A DNA stretch of 64,000 nucleotides from Actinosynnema pretiosum (GTDB lineage Bacteria > Actinomycetota > Actinomycetes > Mycobacteriales > Pseudonocardiaceae): NCBI RefSeq assembly GCF_024171695.1, contig NZ_JAMTCF010000005.1, positions 1 to 64,000 of the forward strand, in the 5' to 3' direction. A program made the position numbers and the translations under genes. Shown here piece by piece: positions 29,701 to 39,935 of this stretch (position 1 is its first letter; every line of letters begins with the position of its first letter). The notes under the pieces were generated by a model, which did no database searches, had not been told where the DNA came from, and worked only from the letters and a program-made list of their open reading frames with translations.

Positions 29701-31161
29701 GCCGAGTCGGACGCCGTCCTCTCGGCCGCTGTCGCGACCGGGGCTCCGGAGCTGGCGCTGCGCGCCGGGGTGGCCCACGTGCCCGAGCTGTCCAAAGTGG
29801 ACGATCGGGGCGCGCCTGTGCCGCTCGACCCGGAGGGCGCGGTGCTCGTCCTCGGCGGCACCGGTGGCCTCGGTCTGCTGCTGGCCCGCCACCTGGTGGC
29901 GCGCCACGGGGTCCGCCACCTGGTGCTGGTGGGGCGTGGTCACCGGGAGCCGGACCTGACGGACCTCCACGGGCTCGGCGCGCGGGTGGAGGTGGTGGCC
30001 TGCGACGTCACCGACCGCACCGCGCTGGCCGCGCTGATCGCCGGGGTGCGCGCGGACCGTCCGCTGACGGCCGTCGTGCACGCGGCGGGCGTCCTCGACG
30101 ACGGACTGCTCACCGACCTCACCCCGCACCGGTTCGAGACGGTGCTGCGGCCCAAGGCGGACGCGGCGTGGCACCTGCACGAGCTGACGAAGGACCTGGA
30201 CCTGGCGGCGTTCGTGCTGTTCTCCTCGGCCGCGGGCACGCTGGGAGCCGCTGGGCAGGCCAACTACGCGGCGGGCAACGCCTTCCTCGACGCGCTCGCC
30301 GCGCACCGCCGTTCCCTCGGCCTGCCCGCGCACTCGCTCGGCTGGGGCCTGTGGGAGACCGGGGGCGCGGGAGGAATGGGCGCGAGCCTGGACGAGGTGG
30401 AGCGGAGCAGGCTCGCCCGCGACGGCATCCTGCCGCTGCCGGTGAGTCGCGCGCTGGAGCTGTTCGACGCCGCGCTCGGCGCCGACCACGCCGCCGTCCT
30501 GCCGGTGCGGGTCCGCGTCACCGAGGACGCCCCCGCCCTCGTCCGCGCGCTGTCCAGGCACGCCTCGGGTGCTCCGGTCCGCCGCGTGGCGAACGCCGCA
30601 GGCGCGGTCGCGGCCGAGCCGCTGTCCGCGCGGCTGCCGAAGCTCCCGGCGGCGGAGGGCAGGAAGCTGCTCACCGAGCTGGTGCGCGGTCACGTCGCGG
30701 GCGTGCTCGGCCACACCTCCTCGGCCGCGATCGAACCCGACCGCTCCCTGGGCGACCTCGGCGTGGACTCACTGGCCGCGCTCGAACTCCGCAACCGGCT
30801 CGGGGCCGACACCGGCCTGCGGTTGTCGAGCACGCTCACGTTCGACCACCCGACCGCCGAAGCGCTCGCCGAGCACCTGTTCGCCGAGTTCGGCGGGGCG
30901 GCAGCGGCCGAGGGGGCGGTGGACCTGGAGGCCGAGGTGGTCCGGCTGGAGACGCTGCTGGACTCCACCTCGGACCCGGCCTCGGTGGACGAGGAGCAGC
31001 GTGCCAGGGTGGGCGCCCGCCTGCGCGCGCTGAGCGCGCGCTGGGACGGCGCCGCTTCCGGCGCGGACGTGCCGGTCGTCAGCGAGGGGCGCGCGCTGGA
31101 GACCGCGACCGTGGAGGAGCTGCTCGGCATCCTGGACGACGAGCTGGGAAGCCACGCCTGA
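20713..31161 (+). CDS. Type I PKS2: modules 3 and 4 (each KS-AT-DH-KR-ACP)
   Basis: 3482 residues. The N-terminal docking helix reads [18 protein letters not shown]. Module 3: KS about 31-455 (Cys204, DTACSSS); AT from 559 with [15 protein letters not shown] and VDYASH, the methylmalonyl signature; DH from 921 ([17 protein letters not shown]); KR from 1362 ([12 protein letters not shown]-type); ACP Ser near 1669 (ETGFDSL). Module 4: KS from 1730 ([16 protein letters not shown] instead of FFGISPREA); AT 2253 (GHSVGE, HAFH, malonyl); DH 2616 ([17 protein letters not shown]); KR 3042 ([11 protein letters not shown]); ACP Ser near 3352 (DLGVDSL). The C-terminal tail has two helices and ends [15 protein letters not shown], a docking domain of a different class from the N-terminus. 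Predicted output is two more double bonds, with a methyl branch from module 3. It follows PKS1 closely and is ended by a strong terminator. Confidence 0.93.
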   Translation: METSVEQIVEALRESLIENERLRARNAQAAREPVAIVGMSCRYPGGVDTPEKLWELVAGGADAIGDFPTDRDWDVENIYDPDPDAPGRTHVREGGFLHDAAWFDPAFFGISPREATAMDPQQRLLLEVSWEALERASIDPNSLRGSRTGVYAGVMYHDYGTWLTEVPEEVEGYLGNGNLGSVASGRVSYALGLEGPAVTVDTACSSSLVALHLAVQALRSGECSLALAGGVTVMSTPDTFIDFSKQRGLAQDGRCKSFAEGADGTGWGEGVGMVLLERLSDARRNGHRVLAVVSGSAINQDGASNGLTAPNGPSQQRVIRAALTDAELEPSEVDVVEAHGTGTPLGDPIEAQALLATYGQDRGEPLWLGSVKSNIGHTQAAAGVAGIIKMVQAMRHGRLPRTLHADQPTSKVDWAEGAVELLREARDWPARDGRRRAAVSSFGISGTNAHVILESPPEEPVAQPAEPWSGPVPLVLSGASGRALAAQARRMLDHLASAPDSLADTAHGLVASRAALDERAVVVGSDLAGLTAGLTALAAGESATGVVRGARAPESRVAFVFPGQGSQWVGMAADLLDSSPVFSAALADCAAALDPITGWELLDTIRARRELGRVDVVQPVLWAVMVSLAAVWRAHGVEPAAVIGHSQGEIAAACVAGALSLADGAKVVTLRAKAIADQLSGRGGMLSIALPAEQVRERLAAHGGLLEIAVVNGPLSVVVSGDPEALGELKASVVADGHRAKLVPVDYASHCAHVEAIHERLLTDLAGIRPRAADVPFYSTATGGRIDTAVLDAQYWYENLRQTVLFERTTRELLDAGYGAFIECSPHPVLLHSIAETADAAGVDVTGVGSLRRHDGGSQRLLTSLADAFVAGIPVDWRAVFSASGARATDLPTYAFQRERYWLGRSGTAGDVTAAGLDTVAHPLVGAAVPVPGDGDGAGAVVFTSRLSTSALPWLADHAVAGAVLLPGTALVELALSLGHDLGHGHLAELTLHAPVVLAGRGGVQLQVRVDAPDETGRRALTVHSRPHGDPGEPWSRNASGLLAPQPATADFDLAAWPPSGAEPLVVDGAYDRLAALGYDYGPSFQGLRAAWRRGDELFAEVELPVEAAGFGLHPALFDAALHVDGLVADGDGGTSLPFAWTGVSLHATGATALRVAIRRGETLSLRVADPTGAPVAEVAALVARPVDRDAAATRTDDLYRLSWPALPAPSARPASFVVWDGESALPDGEREWVVLPISGDPGGALDPAAAARGTTALALAAVQRWIAEEPSARLLVLTEGAVTEPVRDVAAAAVWGLVRAAQDEHPGRFVLVDSGDGVDAAVAVAGATAEPQLAVHDGAVSVPRLARVPAASRATTLDPGGTVLLTGGTGVLGRLVARHLVHEHGVRRLVLTGRRGAAVDDLSDLDADVSVVACDAADRDQLARVLSAVDPAHPLTAVVHLAGVLDDGLVSDQTPERLDAVLRPKADAAWHLHELTKDLDLAAFVLFSSAAGTVDGGGQAGYAAANAFLDALAAHRRSHGLPAHSLAWGFWEQRTGLTGHLTDADVERMARAGVRPIPTADGLRLFDAALSASDARLAPIALDLPALRRAGEVAPLLRGLVPSGKRAATGLAAAARSTLVDRLTTLGPAERDTELRELLRTLVAAVLGFGDDLVLDPRRPFRETGFDSLTAVELRNRLGTALGLRLPATLVFDHPDADALIAHVSAELFGAEAGERAPAPPVAGDEREDPVVIVGMACRFPGGITTPEDLWQLVADGRDGMGGFPTDRGWDLAHLYDPEPGKAGHCSTAVGGFLHDADRFDPAFFGIGPREAIAMDPQQRLLLEVSWEALERAGVDPHTVRGTRTGVYVGVMYHDYGSRLRAVPEEVRDYLGNGSLGSVASGRVAYALGLEGPTLSVDTACSSSLVALHLAADAVRRGECDRALAGGVSVMSTEDTFVDFSRQRNLAADGRVKAFSDDADGTALSEGVGVLVVERLSQARRHGHDVLAVVRGSAVNSDGASNGLTAPNGPSQQRVIRAALASAGLAPSEVDVVEAHGTGTTLGDPIEAQALLAAYGQDRGEPLWLGSVKSNIGHTQAAAGVAGVVKMVQAMRHGVLPASLNVTEPSSEVDWDAGAVRLVTEQRAWPESGHPRRAGVSSFGISGTNVHLILEQAPAGPPAPDPVAQAPLLPFVVSATTPDALAAQAARLRQVAGAPLPDLAYSLLTTRSAFGHRAAVVARDADELDAALEALAGGRESEAVVTGRPVAGKVAFLFTGQGAQRLGMGRALHESYPVFRAAFDEACEALDEHLDAPLREVVWADAEDATALLDRTDYAQCALFAVETALFRLLESYGVRPDWVAGHSVGELTAAHVAGVWSLRDAARLVAARGRLMAALPSGGTMLAVDAAETDVLPYLTADDVAIAAVNGPSAVVVSGSEAAVAAVADKLTGRRTKRLRVSHAFHSPLVEPMLAEFERIASGLAFAAPSIPLVSNVTGERATDEELRSPAYWVRHVRDAVRFADGVRALVDAGVSTFVEVGPDAVLTAMGREVVGDVEKAAPAFVPTCRRGHDEVRAFATLLGTAHVRGVEVDWAQAFHGARRIDLPTYAFQHQRLWLHDEPGAVVDARGLGQTPAAHPMLGAAMTLADDHTVVLTGRLSIATHPWLADHVVAGTALVPGSAFVELAVRAGDQAGCPHLAELTLERPLALADGEAVQLQVAAAAPGPDGSRAVTVHSLPEGADAPWTRHATGVLGTASAEEPPALGEWPPPGAEPIDVSGVYDRLSAQGYDYGPLFRGLGAAWRDGADVCAEVRLPDGDGAGFALHPALLDSALHLLDLLEGQDPDAMALPFSWEGVDVHATGATALRVRLTPLGEGRLGVRLHDGVGAPVADIASLRLREITPGLLRATEPGDLLRLRWTTKPVGTATVESRVHTVDHAGGEMTAATHATVAATLAVLQREVGDTASGPLVVRTRRAVAVSADETPDLAQAAVWGMVRAAAVEHPGLFVLLDSDGTAESDAVLSAAVATGAPELALRAGVAHVPELSKVDDRGAPVPLDPEGAVLVLGGTGGLGLLLARHLVARHGVRHLVLVGRGHREPDLTDLHGLGARVEVVACDVTDRTALAALIAGVRADRPLTAVVHAAGVLDDGLLTDLTPHRFETVLRPKADAAWHLHELTKDLDLAAFVLFSSAAGTLGAAGQANYAAGNAFLDALAAHRRSLGLPAHSLGWGLWETGGAGGMGASLDEVERSRLARDGILPLPVSRALELFDAALGADHAAVLPVRVRVTEDAPALVRALSRHASGAPVRRVANAAGAVAAEPLSARLPKLPAAEGRKLLTELVRGHVAGVLGHTSSAAIEPDRSLGDLGVDSLAALELRNRLGADTGLRLSSTLTFDHPTAEALAEHLFAEFGGAAAAEGAVDLEAEVVRLETLLDSTSDPASVDEEQRARVGARLRALSARWDGAASGADVPVVSEGRALETATVEELLGILDDELGSHA
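25094..25194 (+). repeat. KR3 segment identical to KR4 segment at 30140-30240
   Basis: A 101-base identical stretch in PKS2 encodes [20 protein letters not shown] and on to SSAAGT in both KR domains, while sequence either side diverges. Confidence 0.8.
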
Positions 31162-31165
31162 CGCG

Positions 31166-31200
31166 CGAAGCGGCCCGCCACGCTGTGGCGGGCCGCTTCG
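31166..31200. terminator. Bidirectional terminator hairpin between PKS2 and the LAL gene
   Basis: A perfect 16-bp stem (31166-31181 with 31185-31200) and a GCT loop start five bases after the PKS2 stop and end 29 bases before the stop of the convergent regulator gene. There is no T-run, as usual in high-GC actinomycetes; it can act in both directions. Confidence 0.85.
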
Positions 31201-31229
31201 GCGAGGGCCCGGTGCGCTGCGGATCGTTC

Positions 31230-34013
31230 TCAGTCCACCGCCGATCTCTGCCGCTGCGCCTGCTCCCCGACGACGATGTCCGACGGGAGTTCGGAGCGCT
31301 TGGCGACGTTGAGCTTGCGGTACACGCGGGTCAGGTGCTGTTCGACGGTGCTGACCGTGACGTGCAGCCGGTTGCTGATCTCGCGGTTGGTGTAGCCGAG
31401 CACGGCGAAGTGCGCGACGCGGCGCTCGGCGTCGCTGAGCAGGACCGTGCCGCTCTGGTCCGAGTCGGAGGTCGTCGGTTCCGCGTCTTCGAGCAGGTGC
31501 TTGTCGACGGGGGAGACCATCCCGCACGCCTCCGCCTCGCGCGCGGCGTGCTTGGCGACCAGCCGTGCGCGGGCGAACTCGCCGAACTCGTAGTGCGCGG
31601 ACGCCAGTTCGGCGTACGCGTGGGCGAGGGACTGCCGGTCACCGCAAGCCTTGAGCAGGTCGATCGACTGGTGGAGCAGCGGTGCGCGCTGGTAGGGCTT
31701 GCTGGTCGCCGCCAGCACCCTCAGCGCGAGGGCCTGCGCGTTCGCGCTGCTGGTCCGCGAACGCCGCAGCTCCTCCTCGGCCAGGGTGCGGGCCGTGCGC
31801 GCCTTGCCCAGCCGCAGGTAGGCCATGGCGAGGTCGGCACGCCACGGGATGCCGCGCTGCAGCTGCGAGTTGCCCTCCCTGATCAGCCGTGCGCTGATCT
31901 CGAAGTCGTTCAGGGCGGCGAACGGCTGCGCGGTCTCCAGGTAGTGGTGTCCTCGTGCACGCAGGTACTGCACGCCGAACACGGTGTGGTACATCGGTTT
32001 CGGCACCGGCAGGCTGAGCAGCTGCTCGTTGTGCGCGATCGCGCCGAGACCGGGGTTGGCGAACAGCGAGGTGGAGAGCGGCAGGCCGATGAGCACACCC
32101 CACCCCTGCGGGGCCAGCAGCTCCATCGCCTCCCTCGCTCCTTTCGACGCGGCCGGTAGATCCCCCTGTAATCGCGCGATCTCGGCCTGCACGCTGCTCA
32201 GGATCGCCTGCCACGTCTTGGCGCGCCGCGCGGCGGCGGAGTCCAGCAGCCCCTCGCAGGCGGCGCCTGCCAGCGCGGGCTGCCCCGCGTACGCGATCGC
32301 CAGCAGCGACATCGCCACGATCTCCAGGTTGAGGTCGTCCAGCCGGTGGCCCTGCAGGCACTGCACCAGGGCGGTGGTGGACTCCGCCGTGTCCACCCCG
32401 TCGAGCAGGGCGCTCAGCCGCGCCATGGTGCCGTACAGGGTTCGGCGCTTGTCGGCGCGCCCGCTGGAACGGGAGAGGCTGGCGGGTTCGCCCGCGCCGT
32501 AGAACCACTGCCGGATCATGTCGACCTCTTGCCGCACCAGCTCGTCGGCCGAGGAGACCGGCGGTGGCAGCGCCTGCGCGATCCGGCCTGCCAGCTCCGT
32601 GTCGCCCTGCCACAGCACGTGCCGGAGCACCGTGGTGGCATCACGCAGGTCCAGCTCCCCCTTCTCGGCGGCCTGCCGCAGCGGGTCGAGGCGCCTGCCC
32701 GCCGCGGCCGGGTTGGTGAGCCACTCGACCCTGGCGAGCGCCGCGGTGATCGCCTGGCTCTCGGCGGTGCCGGAGCAGCCGCGCAGGGCGAGCTGGAGGC
32801 AGGCGGCGCAACGTTCGAGGTCGTCCCGCCCGAGCGCCGCCTCCGCCGCGCTCCGCAGCGTGCTCGTGCCCCAGCCCGAGGGCACGATCTCGGCGGCGAG
32901 CAGGTGGGAGGCGACCACCTCGGCGGGTGCGCCCGCGTTGTAGAGCGTTTCGGCGATCCTGCTGTGCAGTGTCGTGCGCAGGTCCGATCTCATGTCCTCG
33001 CGCACCGCGGATGCGGCGGCCGGGTCGCGGAAGCGGCGACCGGTGAGCAGGCCGATCGTGTTGCCCCGGTCGACGGAGTTGCGGATCGTCTCCTCGTTCA
33101 CCCCGACGATCGCGGAGAAACCGACGCTGTCGATGGTCCCGCTGAGGTGTTGGACGGACTCGCCGAGCATGGCCAGCACCCGCAGCACGTGGATCTTCTC
33201 GGATGAGTTGCGGTGCAGCAGTTGCAGGACCGCGTTGCGGTACGCGGCCCCCGCGACCGGACGCTCGACCAGGGCGCCGCGCGTCTTGCAGTCGTCCAGC
33301 AGCGCGTGCGCGAGCAGGGGGACGCCTGCGGTCATCCGGGAGAAGCCGGTCGTGAGCTCCTCGGAAGGCGGACTTCCGGCGTCCGCCGCGAGCAGTTCGG
33401 CGAGTTCCTCGGCGGACAGCGGCGCCAGCCGGATCCGCCGGTGCGGCCTGCGGTTCAGCTTCCGGGCTGAGGCGGTGTGCGAGGCGTCGTCCTCGATCCC
33501 GAGCGCGCACACGACCAGGAGCTTGCGGAACCGGCTGCGCTGCAGCAGGTGCACGATGCTCGTGATGGACCAGACGTCCATCACGTGTGCGTCGTCCACC
33601 GCGAGCACCAGCGGGCAGTCCTCGTCCACGAGGTCGAGCAGGGTCTCCGTCGTGGCTTCCAGTTCGGCCGCGGAGAAGTCGACTTGTTCACCGTCTTCTC
33701 GCGGAGGATCCACGCGGTCGGAGGCGGTGTCGCTGGTTCGTCCGGTCCGCGAGTCCGCGCAACCGGTTCCGCTGTTCTTCAGCAAATGGCGGACGAGGCT
33801 CAGCGGTCTGTCCCGGGAACCGGGGTCCGCAGTGGCGTGGAGTATCCGCGCGCCTGATTCCCGAATGCTTATCAGAAACTCGTCGAGAACCTGTGTCTTT
33901 CCTGAACCTGGTGTGCCGCTCACCAGTACGAGCAGGCTGTTCCCTCTTGAGCTCTCGGCGAATGCGTCCTGCAGGCTGTCCAGTTCTCTCGTTCGACCGA
34001 ATATGTGAGCCAT
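31230..34013 (-). CDS. LAL-family (large ATP-binding LuxR) transcriptional activator of the cluster
   Basis: A 927-residue regulator read on the minus strand. The N-terminal AAA/STAND ATPase has Walker A GTPGSGKT (33-40) and Walker B PLVLAVDDAH (about 134-143). A long helical middle follows, and a C-terminal LuxR helix-turn-helix (about 859-905) with LSDAERRVAHFAVLGYTNRE and STVEQHLTRVYRKL. LAL proteins are the usual pathway-specific activators of macrolide and macrolactam clusters, so it probably activates the three plus-strand units. It has one TTA leucine codon (complement of 32169-32171, in EIARLQGD), a rare codon in such genomes. Start ATG 34013 fits the family N-terminus (FGRTRELDSLQ); its ribosome site AGAGG is weak and very close. 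It is convergent with PKS2 and divergent from PKS3. Confidence 0.92.
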   Translation of the reverse strand: MAHIFGRTRELDSLQDAFAESSRGNSLLVLVSGTPGSGKTQVLDEFLISIRESGARILHATADPGSRDRPLSLVRHLLKNSGTGCADSRTGRTSDTASDRVDPPREDGEQVDFSAAELEATTETLLDLVDEDCPLVLAVDDAHVMDVWSITSIVHLLQRSRFRKLLVVCALGIEDDASHTASARKLNRRPHRRIRLAPLSAEELAELLAADAGSPPSEELTTGFSRMTAGVPLLAHALLDDCKTRGALVERPVAGAAYRNAVLQLLHRNSSEKIHVLRVLAMLGESVQHLSGTIDSVGFSAIVGVNEETIRNSVDRGNTIGLLTGRRFRDPAAASAVREDMRSDLRTTLHSRIAETLYNAGAPAEVVASHLLAAEIVPSGWGTSTLRSAAEAALGRDDLERCAACLQLALRGCSGTAESQAITAALARVEWLTNPAAAGRRLDPLRQAAEKGELDLRDATTVLRHVLWQGDTELAGRIAQALPPPVSSADELVRQEVDMIRQWFYGAGEPASLSRSSGRADKRRTLYGTMARLSALLDGVDTAESTTALVQCLQGHRLDDLNLEIVAMSLLAIAYAGQPALAGAACEGLLDSAAARRAKTWQAILSSVQAEIARLQGDLPAASKGAREAMELLAPQGWGVLIGLPLSTSLFANPGLGAIAHNEQLLSLPVPKPMYHTVFGVQYLRARGHHYLETAQPFAALNDFEISARLIREGNSQLQRGIPWRADLAMAYLRLGKARTARTLAEEELRRSRTSSANAQALALRVLAATSKPYQRAPLLHQSIDLLKACGDRQSLAHAYAELASAHYEFGEFARARLVAKHAAREAEACGMVSPVDKHLLEDAEPTTSDSDQSGTVLLSDAERRVAHFAVLGYTNREISNRLHVTVSTVEQHLTRVYRKLNVAKRSELPSDIVVGEQAQRQRSAVD

Positions 34014-34107
34014 CGCCTCTATGCCGCCCCGGGTGCTCGTGGAGAGTCGGGAACTCGCACTCGTCGTTGTGTGCGGTCGCGCCCTTGCGCGAAGGCACCG
34101 CCGATGA

Positions 34108-34125
34108 GAACGGCTATGACCGTTC
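34108..34125. promoter_or_regulatory. 18-bp palindrome upstream of the LAL gene
   Basis: GAACGG CTATGA CCGTTC is a perfect 6-bp half-site palindrome about 95-112 bases upstream of the regulator's start codon. The size fits a dimeric repressor or autoregulatory site; no protein can be assigned. Confidence 0.35.
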
Positions 34126-34495
34126 GTTCCTGGTCACTCCGTCCTCACGAGGGACGACTCCACTGATGACCACCCCCGGAGTCGTTCACCGTCATGCAGC
34201 GGTGTTTCCCGGCATGAGTCCAAGGTAGCACGATTCAGGACGCTTTCGCTGGTCTGCGAAGCACCTGTGTCTCAATTCGCGTGCTGTCGTTCAAGATCCC
34301 TTTTTGGTGGCGAATCTGCTGGTGAAACCGTTGCGAACCTGACTTATTTGCTGTCGCGGAACTGCCGCCGGGAACCCCTCGCGACCTCTTGAGCGCGTTC
34401 GCACTAGCGCAACCCGCCGCCCCTTTGCAAGTGATCTGAATCACAGCGTTTCGAAGCGTCCTCCGCGCTCGACCCCAGTGCTCCACCACCCCTCC

Positions 34496-34540
34496 TGGGG
34501 GCATTAGGGGTATCTGGTGTGAATGCCGTCTCCCTAACCT
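34496..34540 (+). promoter_or_regulatory. Candidate operator/promoter of PKS3-PKS6
   Basis: TGGGGG at 34496-34501 is followed nine bases on by TAGGGG at 34505-34510. Thirty bases beyond the second repeat is TAACCT (34535-34540), a possible -10 box, the same spacing as at the PKS1 promoter. The leader to GTG 34623 would be about 75 bases. Confidence 0.45.
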
Positions 34541-34622
34541 CCGATGCAAGGCGGCCAAGGGGGTTCGCGGACGGAAGCCAACGGCCGGGCAGGCACGGCG
34601 ATCGTGATCGGATGGCGCGCTG

Positions 34623-37600
34623 GTGAACAACGAAGATCAGCTTCTCGACTACCTCAAGCGGACCACCGCGGAGCTGCGGGACACGCGGAGGCGATTGCGT
34701 GAGCACGAAGAGCGGGAACGCGGCCCGGTCGCGATCGTCGGGATCGGCTGCCGGTTCCCCGGCGGCGTCACGACGCCGGAACACCTGTGGGACCTGGTCT
34801 CCTCCGGTGTCGACGCGATCTCGGAGTTCCCGTCGAACCGGAACTGGGACCTCTCGGCGCTGTACGACCCCGATCCGGCGCGGCGCGGGCACACCTACGC
34901 CCGCACCGGCGGATTCTTGCACGACGCCGCCGAATTCGACCACGACTTCTTCGGCATCAGCCCGCGCGAGGCGCTCGCGATGGACCCGCAGCAGCGGTTG
35001 CTGCTCGAGACCTCCTTCGAGGCGATCGAGCGCGCGGGCATCGCTCCGCACTCCCTGCGGGGCAGCCGCACCGGGGTCTTCGCGGGCGTCATGTACAACG
35101 ACTACGCCACCAGGATCACCTCGGTCCCGGACGACCTCGACGGCTACCTCTCCAACGGCAGCGCCGCGAGCATCGCCTCCGGTCGAGTCGCCTACACCTT
35201 CGGGCTCGAAGGCCCGGCCGTCACCGTCGACACCGCCTGCTCCTCCTCCCTGGTCGGGCTGCACTGGGCGGTGCGCGCGCTGCAGTCCGGGGAGTGCTCG
35301 CTCGCCCTGGCGGGCGGCGTGACGGTGATGTCGACCCCCGAGACGTTCGTGGACTTCTCGCGGCAGCGCGGACTCGCTCCCGACGGCCGGTGCAAGGCGT
35401 TCTCGGTCGACGCGGACGGCACGGGCTGGGGCGAGGGCGCGGGCATGGTCCTGCTGGAACGCCTGTCCGACGCGCAGCGCAACGGTCACCCCGTGCTCGC
35501 GGTGATCCGCGGTTCCGCGATCAACTCCGACGGTGCGGTCAGCAGGCTGACCGCGCCGAACGGGCCGTCGCAGCAGCGCGTCATCCGGCAGGCGCTCGCG
35601 AGCGCCGGTGTGAAGCCGTCGGACGTGGACGTCGTGGAGGCGCACGGCACGGGCACCGCGCTGGGCGACCCGATCGAGGCCCAGGCGCTGCTGGCCGCCT
35701 ACGGCCAGAACCGCGCGCAACCCCTGCTGCTCGGCTCGGTGAAGTCGAACATCGGCCACGCCCAGGCCGCGGCCGGGATCGCGGGCGTGATCAAGATGGT
35801 GCTGGCCATGGAGCACGGCGAGGTTCCGCCGACGCTGCACGCCGACACCGCCACCGACCAGGTGGACTGGACCTCGGGTGCGGTCGAGCTGGTGGTGAAG
35901 CGGCAGCCGTGGCCGGAGACCGGACGGCCGCGCAGGGCCGCCGTGTCCTCGTTCGGGCTCAGCGGGACCAACGCGCACGTGGTGCTCGAACAACCCCCCG
36001 CGCCCGCGCCGCCACCGGAGACCGGGAAACCGGCCAGCTCCGCGGTGCCGTGGATCGTCACCGCGCGCACGCCGCGCGCGCTCGACGACCAGCGCGTCCG
36101 CCTGCGAGCGCACCTCGCCGAGCACCCGGAGCTGCGCGGCGCGGACGTCGCGCTGTCCCTCGCCGTCACGCGGTCCAGGTTCCAGCACGGCGTGATCGCC
36201 GTCGGCAGGGACGAGGCCGAACTGCTCGACCGCCTCGCCCTCGCGTCCCCGTCGGCTGCCACGAGGGGCTCGACGGCGTTCTTGTTCACCGGCCAGGGTT
36301 CCCAGCGGATCGGCATGGGCCGCGCGCTGCGCGCGGCGTTCCCCACGTACGCCGAAGCCTTCGACGCCGTGTGCGCGCTCGCGGACCGGAGCCTGGACGA
36401 GCCGCTGGCCGCCGTGATCGACGGCGACGCCGAGCTGCTGAACCGGACCGACTACGCGCAGCTCGCCATCTTCGCCGTGGAAGTGGCGCTCTACCGGTTG
36501 TTCGAGTCCTGGGGGATCGTGCCCGACCACCTGATCGGCCACTCGGTCGGCGAGCTGTCCGCCGCGCACGTCGCCGGTGTGCTCTCGCTGGAGGACGCCG
36601 TCGCCCTGACCGGTGCGCGGGGTCGCCTGATGGCGGCCCTGCCGTCCGGGGGCGCGATGGCCGCGGTGCGGGCCTCCGAGGCCGAGGTCACGCCGTTCCT
36701 CACCGGCCAGGTGGCGCTCGCGGCCGTCAACGGCGCGCGGTCGGTCGTCGTCTCCGGCACGGCCGAGGCCGTCGACCAGCTCGCCGCGCGGTTCGGCGAG
36801 GTCAAGCGACTCACCGTGTCCCACGCCTTCCACTCGCCGCTGATGCGCCCGATGCTCGCGGAGTTCGCGCGGGTGGCGGAGCGGTGCGCCTACGCGGAGC
36901 CGCAGGTGCCGATCGTCTCGACGATGACGGGGCAGGTCGAGACCACCGCGCTGACCACACCCGACCACTGGGTCGAGCACGTGGTGAGACCGGTCCTCTT
37001 CGCGCCCGCGCTCACGGCGGCGCACGCGCTGGGCGCGCGCCGGTTCGTGGAGCTGGGGCCGGACGCCGCGCTCACCGCGCTCGCCGCCGACGCGCTCGAC
37101 GGCGACAGCGCGGTGATCGCCGGGCTCCGCCGCGACGGTGACGAGGAGCTGGACGTCGTCAGCGCCGCCGCGGCCCTGCACGTCTCGGGTGGCGCGGTCG
37201 ACTGGGGCCGCTTCTACGCCGCGCACCACGCCCAGCGGGTGGAGCTGCCGACCTACGCGTTCCAGCGCGAGCGGTCGTGGCTGGAGGAGAGCGCGACGTC
37301 GGCGGGCGACCCGGAAGGGCTCGGCCAGCACTCGACCGGGCACCCGCTGGTGCCCGCGGCGACCGACGTGCCCGAGAGCGGGGCCGCCGTGCTCACCGGA
37401 CGACTCGCGCCGAAGGCGCAGACCTGGCTGGCCGACCACTCGGTGCACGGCGCGGTCCTGCTGCCCGGCACGGCGTTCGTCGAGCTGGCGCTGCGAGCCG
37501 GTGAGCACGTCGGGTGCGACACCGTCGAGGAGCTGGCCCTCGACGCGCCGCTGCTCCTCCCCGGTGACGGCGCGGTGGCCGTCCGGGTGGTCGTCGGCGG

Positions 37601-39935
37601 CGCGCGGGACGACGCGCCGGACCGCCGCGAGCTGACGATCTGGTCCCGTCGCGGTGACGCCGCCGACGAAGGCGGTTCCTGGACGCGCCACGCGAGCGGC
37701 ACCCTCGCCTCGGGCGCCGAGGAAGCGGCGGCGGCGCCGGAGGGCTGGCCGCCGGAGGGAGCCGAGCCGGTCGACCTGGCCGACCTGTACCCGAGGCTGG
37801 CGCGCACGGGCTACGGCTACGGCGAGGTGTTCCAAGGTCTGCGGGCGATGTGGCGTCGCGGCGACGAGCTGTTCGGCGAAGCCGCGCTGCCCGACTCGGC
37901 CAGGGGCGCCGCCGCCGGGTTCGGCCTGCACCCCGCGCTGCTCGACGCCGTGCTGCACGTCAACCTGCTCGACCTGCCCGGCGGACGCGCCGTGCTGCCG
38001 TTCGCGTGGGGCGGGGTGCGGTTGCACCGCACCGGAGCCGACGTGCTGCGGTTGCGGCTCTCGCCGGACGGGACGGGCGCGGTGTCGCTTGAGCTGTCCG
38101 ATCAGCACGGGCAGCCGGTGGCCAGCGTGCGCAGCCTCGTCGCGCGCCCGGTGTCCCCGGAGGCGCTCGCGGGCTCCGGAGACCTGCCGCTGCACCGGAT
38201 CGAGCTGGTCGCGGCGTCCGGTGCGGCCGACCGCTCCGACACCGACCCGATGTTCGTCCCGCCCGCGCCCGGCGCCGGTGACGAGGTGCCGGAAGTGGTG
38301 CGGGAACGCGTGCGCACGACCTTGGACCGGGTGCGGGGGTGGCTGGACGACCCAGGGTCCGCCGGGCGCCGCCTGGCCGTGGTGCTGCGCACGGGTGATC
38401 TCGCCCACGCGGCCGTGCGCGGGTTGATCCGCGCCGCGGAGGCGGAGAACCCCGGCCGGTTCCTCATCGTGAGCACCGACCTGGCGGTGACCGACGAGCG
38501 GGTCGCCGCCGACGACGCGGTCCGCGCGGCGCTCACCGTCGACGAGCCGGAGGTCGTCGTCGCGGGCGGCGAGCTGCTGGTGCCGCGCCTCGCGCGGACC
38601 GAGGCGGCCGAACCGCCGACCTGGGATCCCGACGGACTCGTGCTGATCACCGGCGGCACCGGCGGCCTCGGCGGGCAGCTCGCGCGGCACCTCGTCGCGG
38701 AGCGCGGTGCGCGGCGGCTGCTGCTGGCCGGGCGCAGGGGAGCGGACGCGCCCGGCGCCGAGGAGCTGCGCGCGGAGCTGGAGGCGGCAGGCGCGTCGGT
38801 GACGCTCGCCCGCTGCGACGTGGCGGACCGGGAGGCGCTCGCCGCGCTGCTCGCCGAGCACGACGTGCGCGCCGTGGTGCACGCCGCGGGCGTGGTGGAC
38901 AACGGCATGCTGGCCGGGCTCGACCACGAGCGCGTCGACCGGGTGCTGCGGCCGAAGGTGGACGCCGCGTGGCACCTGCACCAGCTCACGCGCGAGCGGG
39001 ACCTGTCGGCCTTCGTGCTGCTGTCGTCGGCCGCGGGCACGCTGGTGCCGGGCGGCCAGGGCAACTACGCCGCGGCGAACACCTTCCTCGACGGGCTCGC
39101 CGAGCACCGCCGCGCGCTGGGACTTCCCGCCGTCTCACTCGCCTACGGCCTGTGGACGGGCACCGGCGGCATGAGCGACGACATGGACGAGGCGGACACC
39201 GAACGCCTGCGCCGCCTCGGGTTCCCGCCGCTGACCGCCGAGCAGGGACTGCGCCTCTTCGACGCCTCGGTCGGTGGCGAGGAAGCGGTGCTCGTTCCCA
39301 CGCGGCTCGACGCGGCCGTCGTGCGGCACCGCGCGGGTGGCGTGCCGCCGCTGCTGCGCGGTCTCGTGCGCGCGCCGAGGAGGGCTGCCGAGCCGGGCGC
39401 GGGCGCCGCGAACGGCGCGGGCTGGCGCGAGCGGCTCGCGCCGCTCACCGAAGCGCAGCGGGACAAGGCGCTGCTGGACCTCGTGCGCACGCACGTGGCC
39501 GCCGTGCTCGGCCACCCGTCGGCCGAGTCGATCGACCCCGGCCGCGCGTTCCAGGAGCTGGGCTTCGACTCGCTGGCCGCCGTGGAGCTGCGCAACCTGC
39601 TCGCCGCGGCGACGGGACTGACCCTCCCGGCGACGCTCGTGTTCGACCAGCCGTCCCCGATCGCGCTGGCCGCGCACCTCCGAGCCGCGCTCGTGCCCGG
39701 TCCCGAGGACCTCGCCAGGGCGGTGCTGACCGAGATCGACGGCCTGGAAGCGACCCTGCGCGCGCTGCACGGCGACGAAGACGGGCAGGCCCGCGTGACG
39801 GCGCGGTTGGAGGCGCTGCTGCACGCCTGGCGCGACGGCCGCACGGACAGCTCCGAACCCGCCTCGCCCGATGTCGGCGAGGCGAGCGACGACGAGCTCT
39901 TCGCGAGGATCGACAACGAACTGGGAGCCCTCTGA
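34623..39935 (+). CDS. Type I PKS3: module 5 (KS-AT-DH-KR-ACP)
   Basis: 1770 residues, starting at GTG 34623 with the docking coiled coil [22 protein letters not shown] from about 34 ([12 protein letters not shown]); AT from 553 (GHSVGE, HAFH, malonyl); DH from 906 with [10 protein letters not shown] and LLDAVLH; KR from 1338 with TGGTGGLG and Tyr in [11 protein letters not shown] Ser near 1649 (ELGFDSL). The KR stereochemical fingerprint is VVDN, where B-type KRs have LDD; the usual Asp is Asn, so alcohol stereochemistry, and hence double-bond geometry, is less certain here. The C-terminal docking tail ends [13 protein letters not shown]. It should add a malonate unit ending as a double bond. 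Ribosome site before the GTG is weak. First gene of the second PKS unit. Confidence 0.92.
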   Translation: MNNEDQLLDYLKRTTAELRDTRRRLREHEERERGPVAIVGIGCRFPGGVTTPEHLWDLVSSGVDAISEFPSNRNWDLSALYDPDPARRGHTYARTGGFLHDAAEFDHDFFGISPREALAMDPQQRLLLETSFEAIERAGIAPHSLRGSRTGVFAGVMYNDYATRITSVPDDLDGYLSNGSAASIASGRVAYTFGLEGPAVTVDTACSSSLVGLHWAVRALQSGECSLALAGGVTVMSTPETFVDFSRQRGLAPDGRCKAFSVDADGTGWGEGAGMVLLERLSDAQRNGHPVLAVIRGSAINSDGAVSRLTAPNGPSQQRVIRQALASAGVKPSDVDVVEAHGTGTALGDPIEAQALLAAYGQNRAQPLLLGSVKSNIGHAQAAAGIAGVIKMVLAMEHGEVPPTLHADTATDQVDWTSGAVELVVKRQPWPETGRPRRAAVSSFGLSGTNAHVVLEQPPAPAPPPETGKPASSAVPWIVTARTPRALDDQRVRLRAHLAEHPELRGADVALSLAVTRSRFQHGVIAVGRDEAELLDRLALASPSAATRGSTAFLFTGQGSQRIGMGRALRAAFPTYAEAFDAVCALADRSLDEPLAAVIDGDAELLNRTDYAQLAIFAVEVALYRLFESWGIVPDHLIGHSVGELSAAHVAGVLSLEDAVALTGARGRLMAALPSGGAMAAVRASEAEVTPFLTGQVALAAVNGARSVVVSGTAEAVDQLAARFGEVKRLTVSHAFHSPLMRPMLAEFARVAERCAYAEPQVPIVSTMTGQVETTALTTPDHWVEHVVRPVLFAPALTAAHALGARRFVELGPDAALTALAADALDGDSAVIAGLRRDGDEELDVVSAAAALHVSGGAVDWGRFYAAHHAQRVELPTYAFQRERSWLEESATSAGDPEGLGQHSTGHPLVPAATDVPESGAAVLTGRLAPKAQTWLADHSVHGAVLLPGTAFVELALRAGEHVGCDTVEELALDAPLLLPGDGAVAVRVVVGGARDDAPDRRELTIWSRRGDAADEGGSWTRHASGTLASGAEEAAAAPEGWPPEGAEPVDLADLYPRLARTGYGYGEVFQGLRAMWRRGDELFGEAALPDSARGAAAGFGLHPALLDAVLHVNLLDLPGGRAVLPFAWGGVRLHRTGADVLRLRLSPDGTGAVSLELSDQHGQPVASVRSLVARPVSPEALAGSGDLPLHRIELVAASGAADRSDTDPMFVPPAPGAGDEVPEVVRERVRTTLDRVRGWLDDPGSAGRRLAVVLRTGDLAHAAVRGLIRAAEAENPGRFLIVSTDLAVTDERVAADDAVRAALTVDEPEVVVAGGELLVPRLARTEAAEPPTWDPDGLVLITGGTGGLGGQLARHLVAERGARRLLLAGRRGADAPGAEELRAELEAAGASVTLARCDVADREALAALLAEHDVRAVVHAAGVVDNGMLAGLDHERVDRVLRPKVDAAWHLHQLTRERDLSAFVLLSSAAGTLVPGGQGNYAAANTFLDGLAEHRRALGLPAVSLAYGLWTGTGGMSDDMDEADTERLRRLGFPPLTAEQGLRLFDASVGGEEAVLVPTRLDAAVVRHRAGGVPPLLRGLVRAPRRAAEPGAGAANGAGWRERLAPLTEAQRDKALLDLVRTHVAAVLGHPSAESIDPGRAFQELGFDSLAAVELRNLLAAATGLTLPATLVFDQPSPIALAAHLRAALVPGPEDLARAVLTEIDGLEATLRALHGDEDGQARVTARLEALLHAWRDGRTDSSEPASPDVGEASDDELFARIDNELGAL

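Larger units (their letters stand above)
34014..34622. promoter_or_regulatory. Divergent intergenic region between LAL gene and PKS3
   Basis: About 609 bases, clearly lower in GC than the flanking genes and without a credible coding frame. It must hold the promoter of the minus-strand regulator and that of the PKS3-PKS6 unit. Contents I can see: palindrome GAACGG-6-CCGTTC at 34108-34125, inverted repeat ACGACTCC/GGAGTCGT at 34154-34185, a T-rich CCCTTTTTGG at 34299-34308, and the GGGG repeat motif at 34496-34510. Confidence 0.6.

Noticed and set aside
38969..39934. Upstream extension of PKS4
   Set aside because: It is an Arg-rich shadow inside PKS3; the docking coiled coil begins at ATG 39935.
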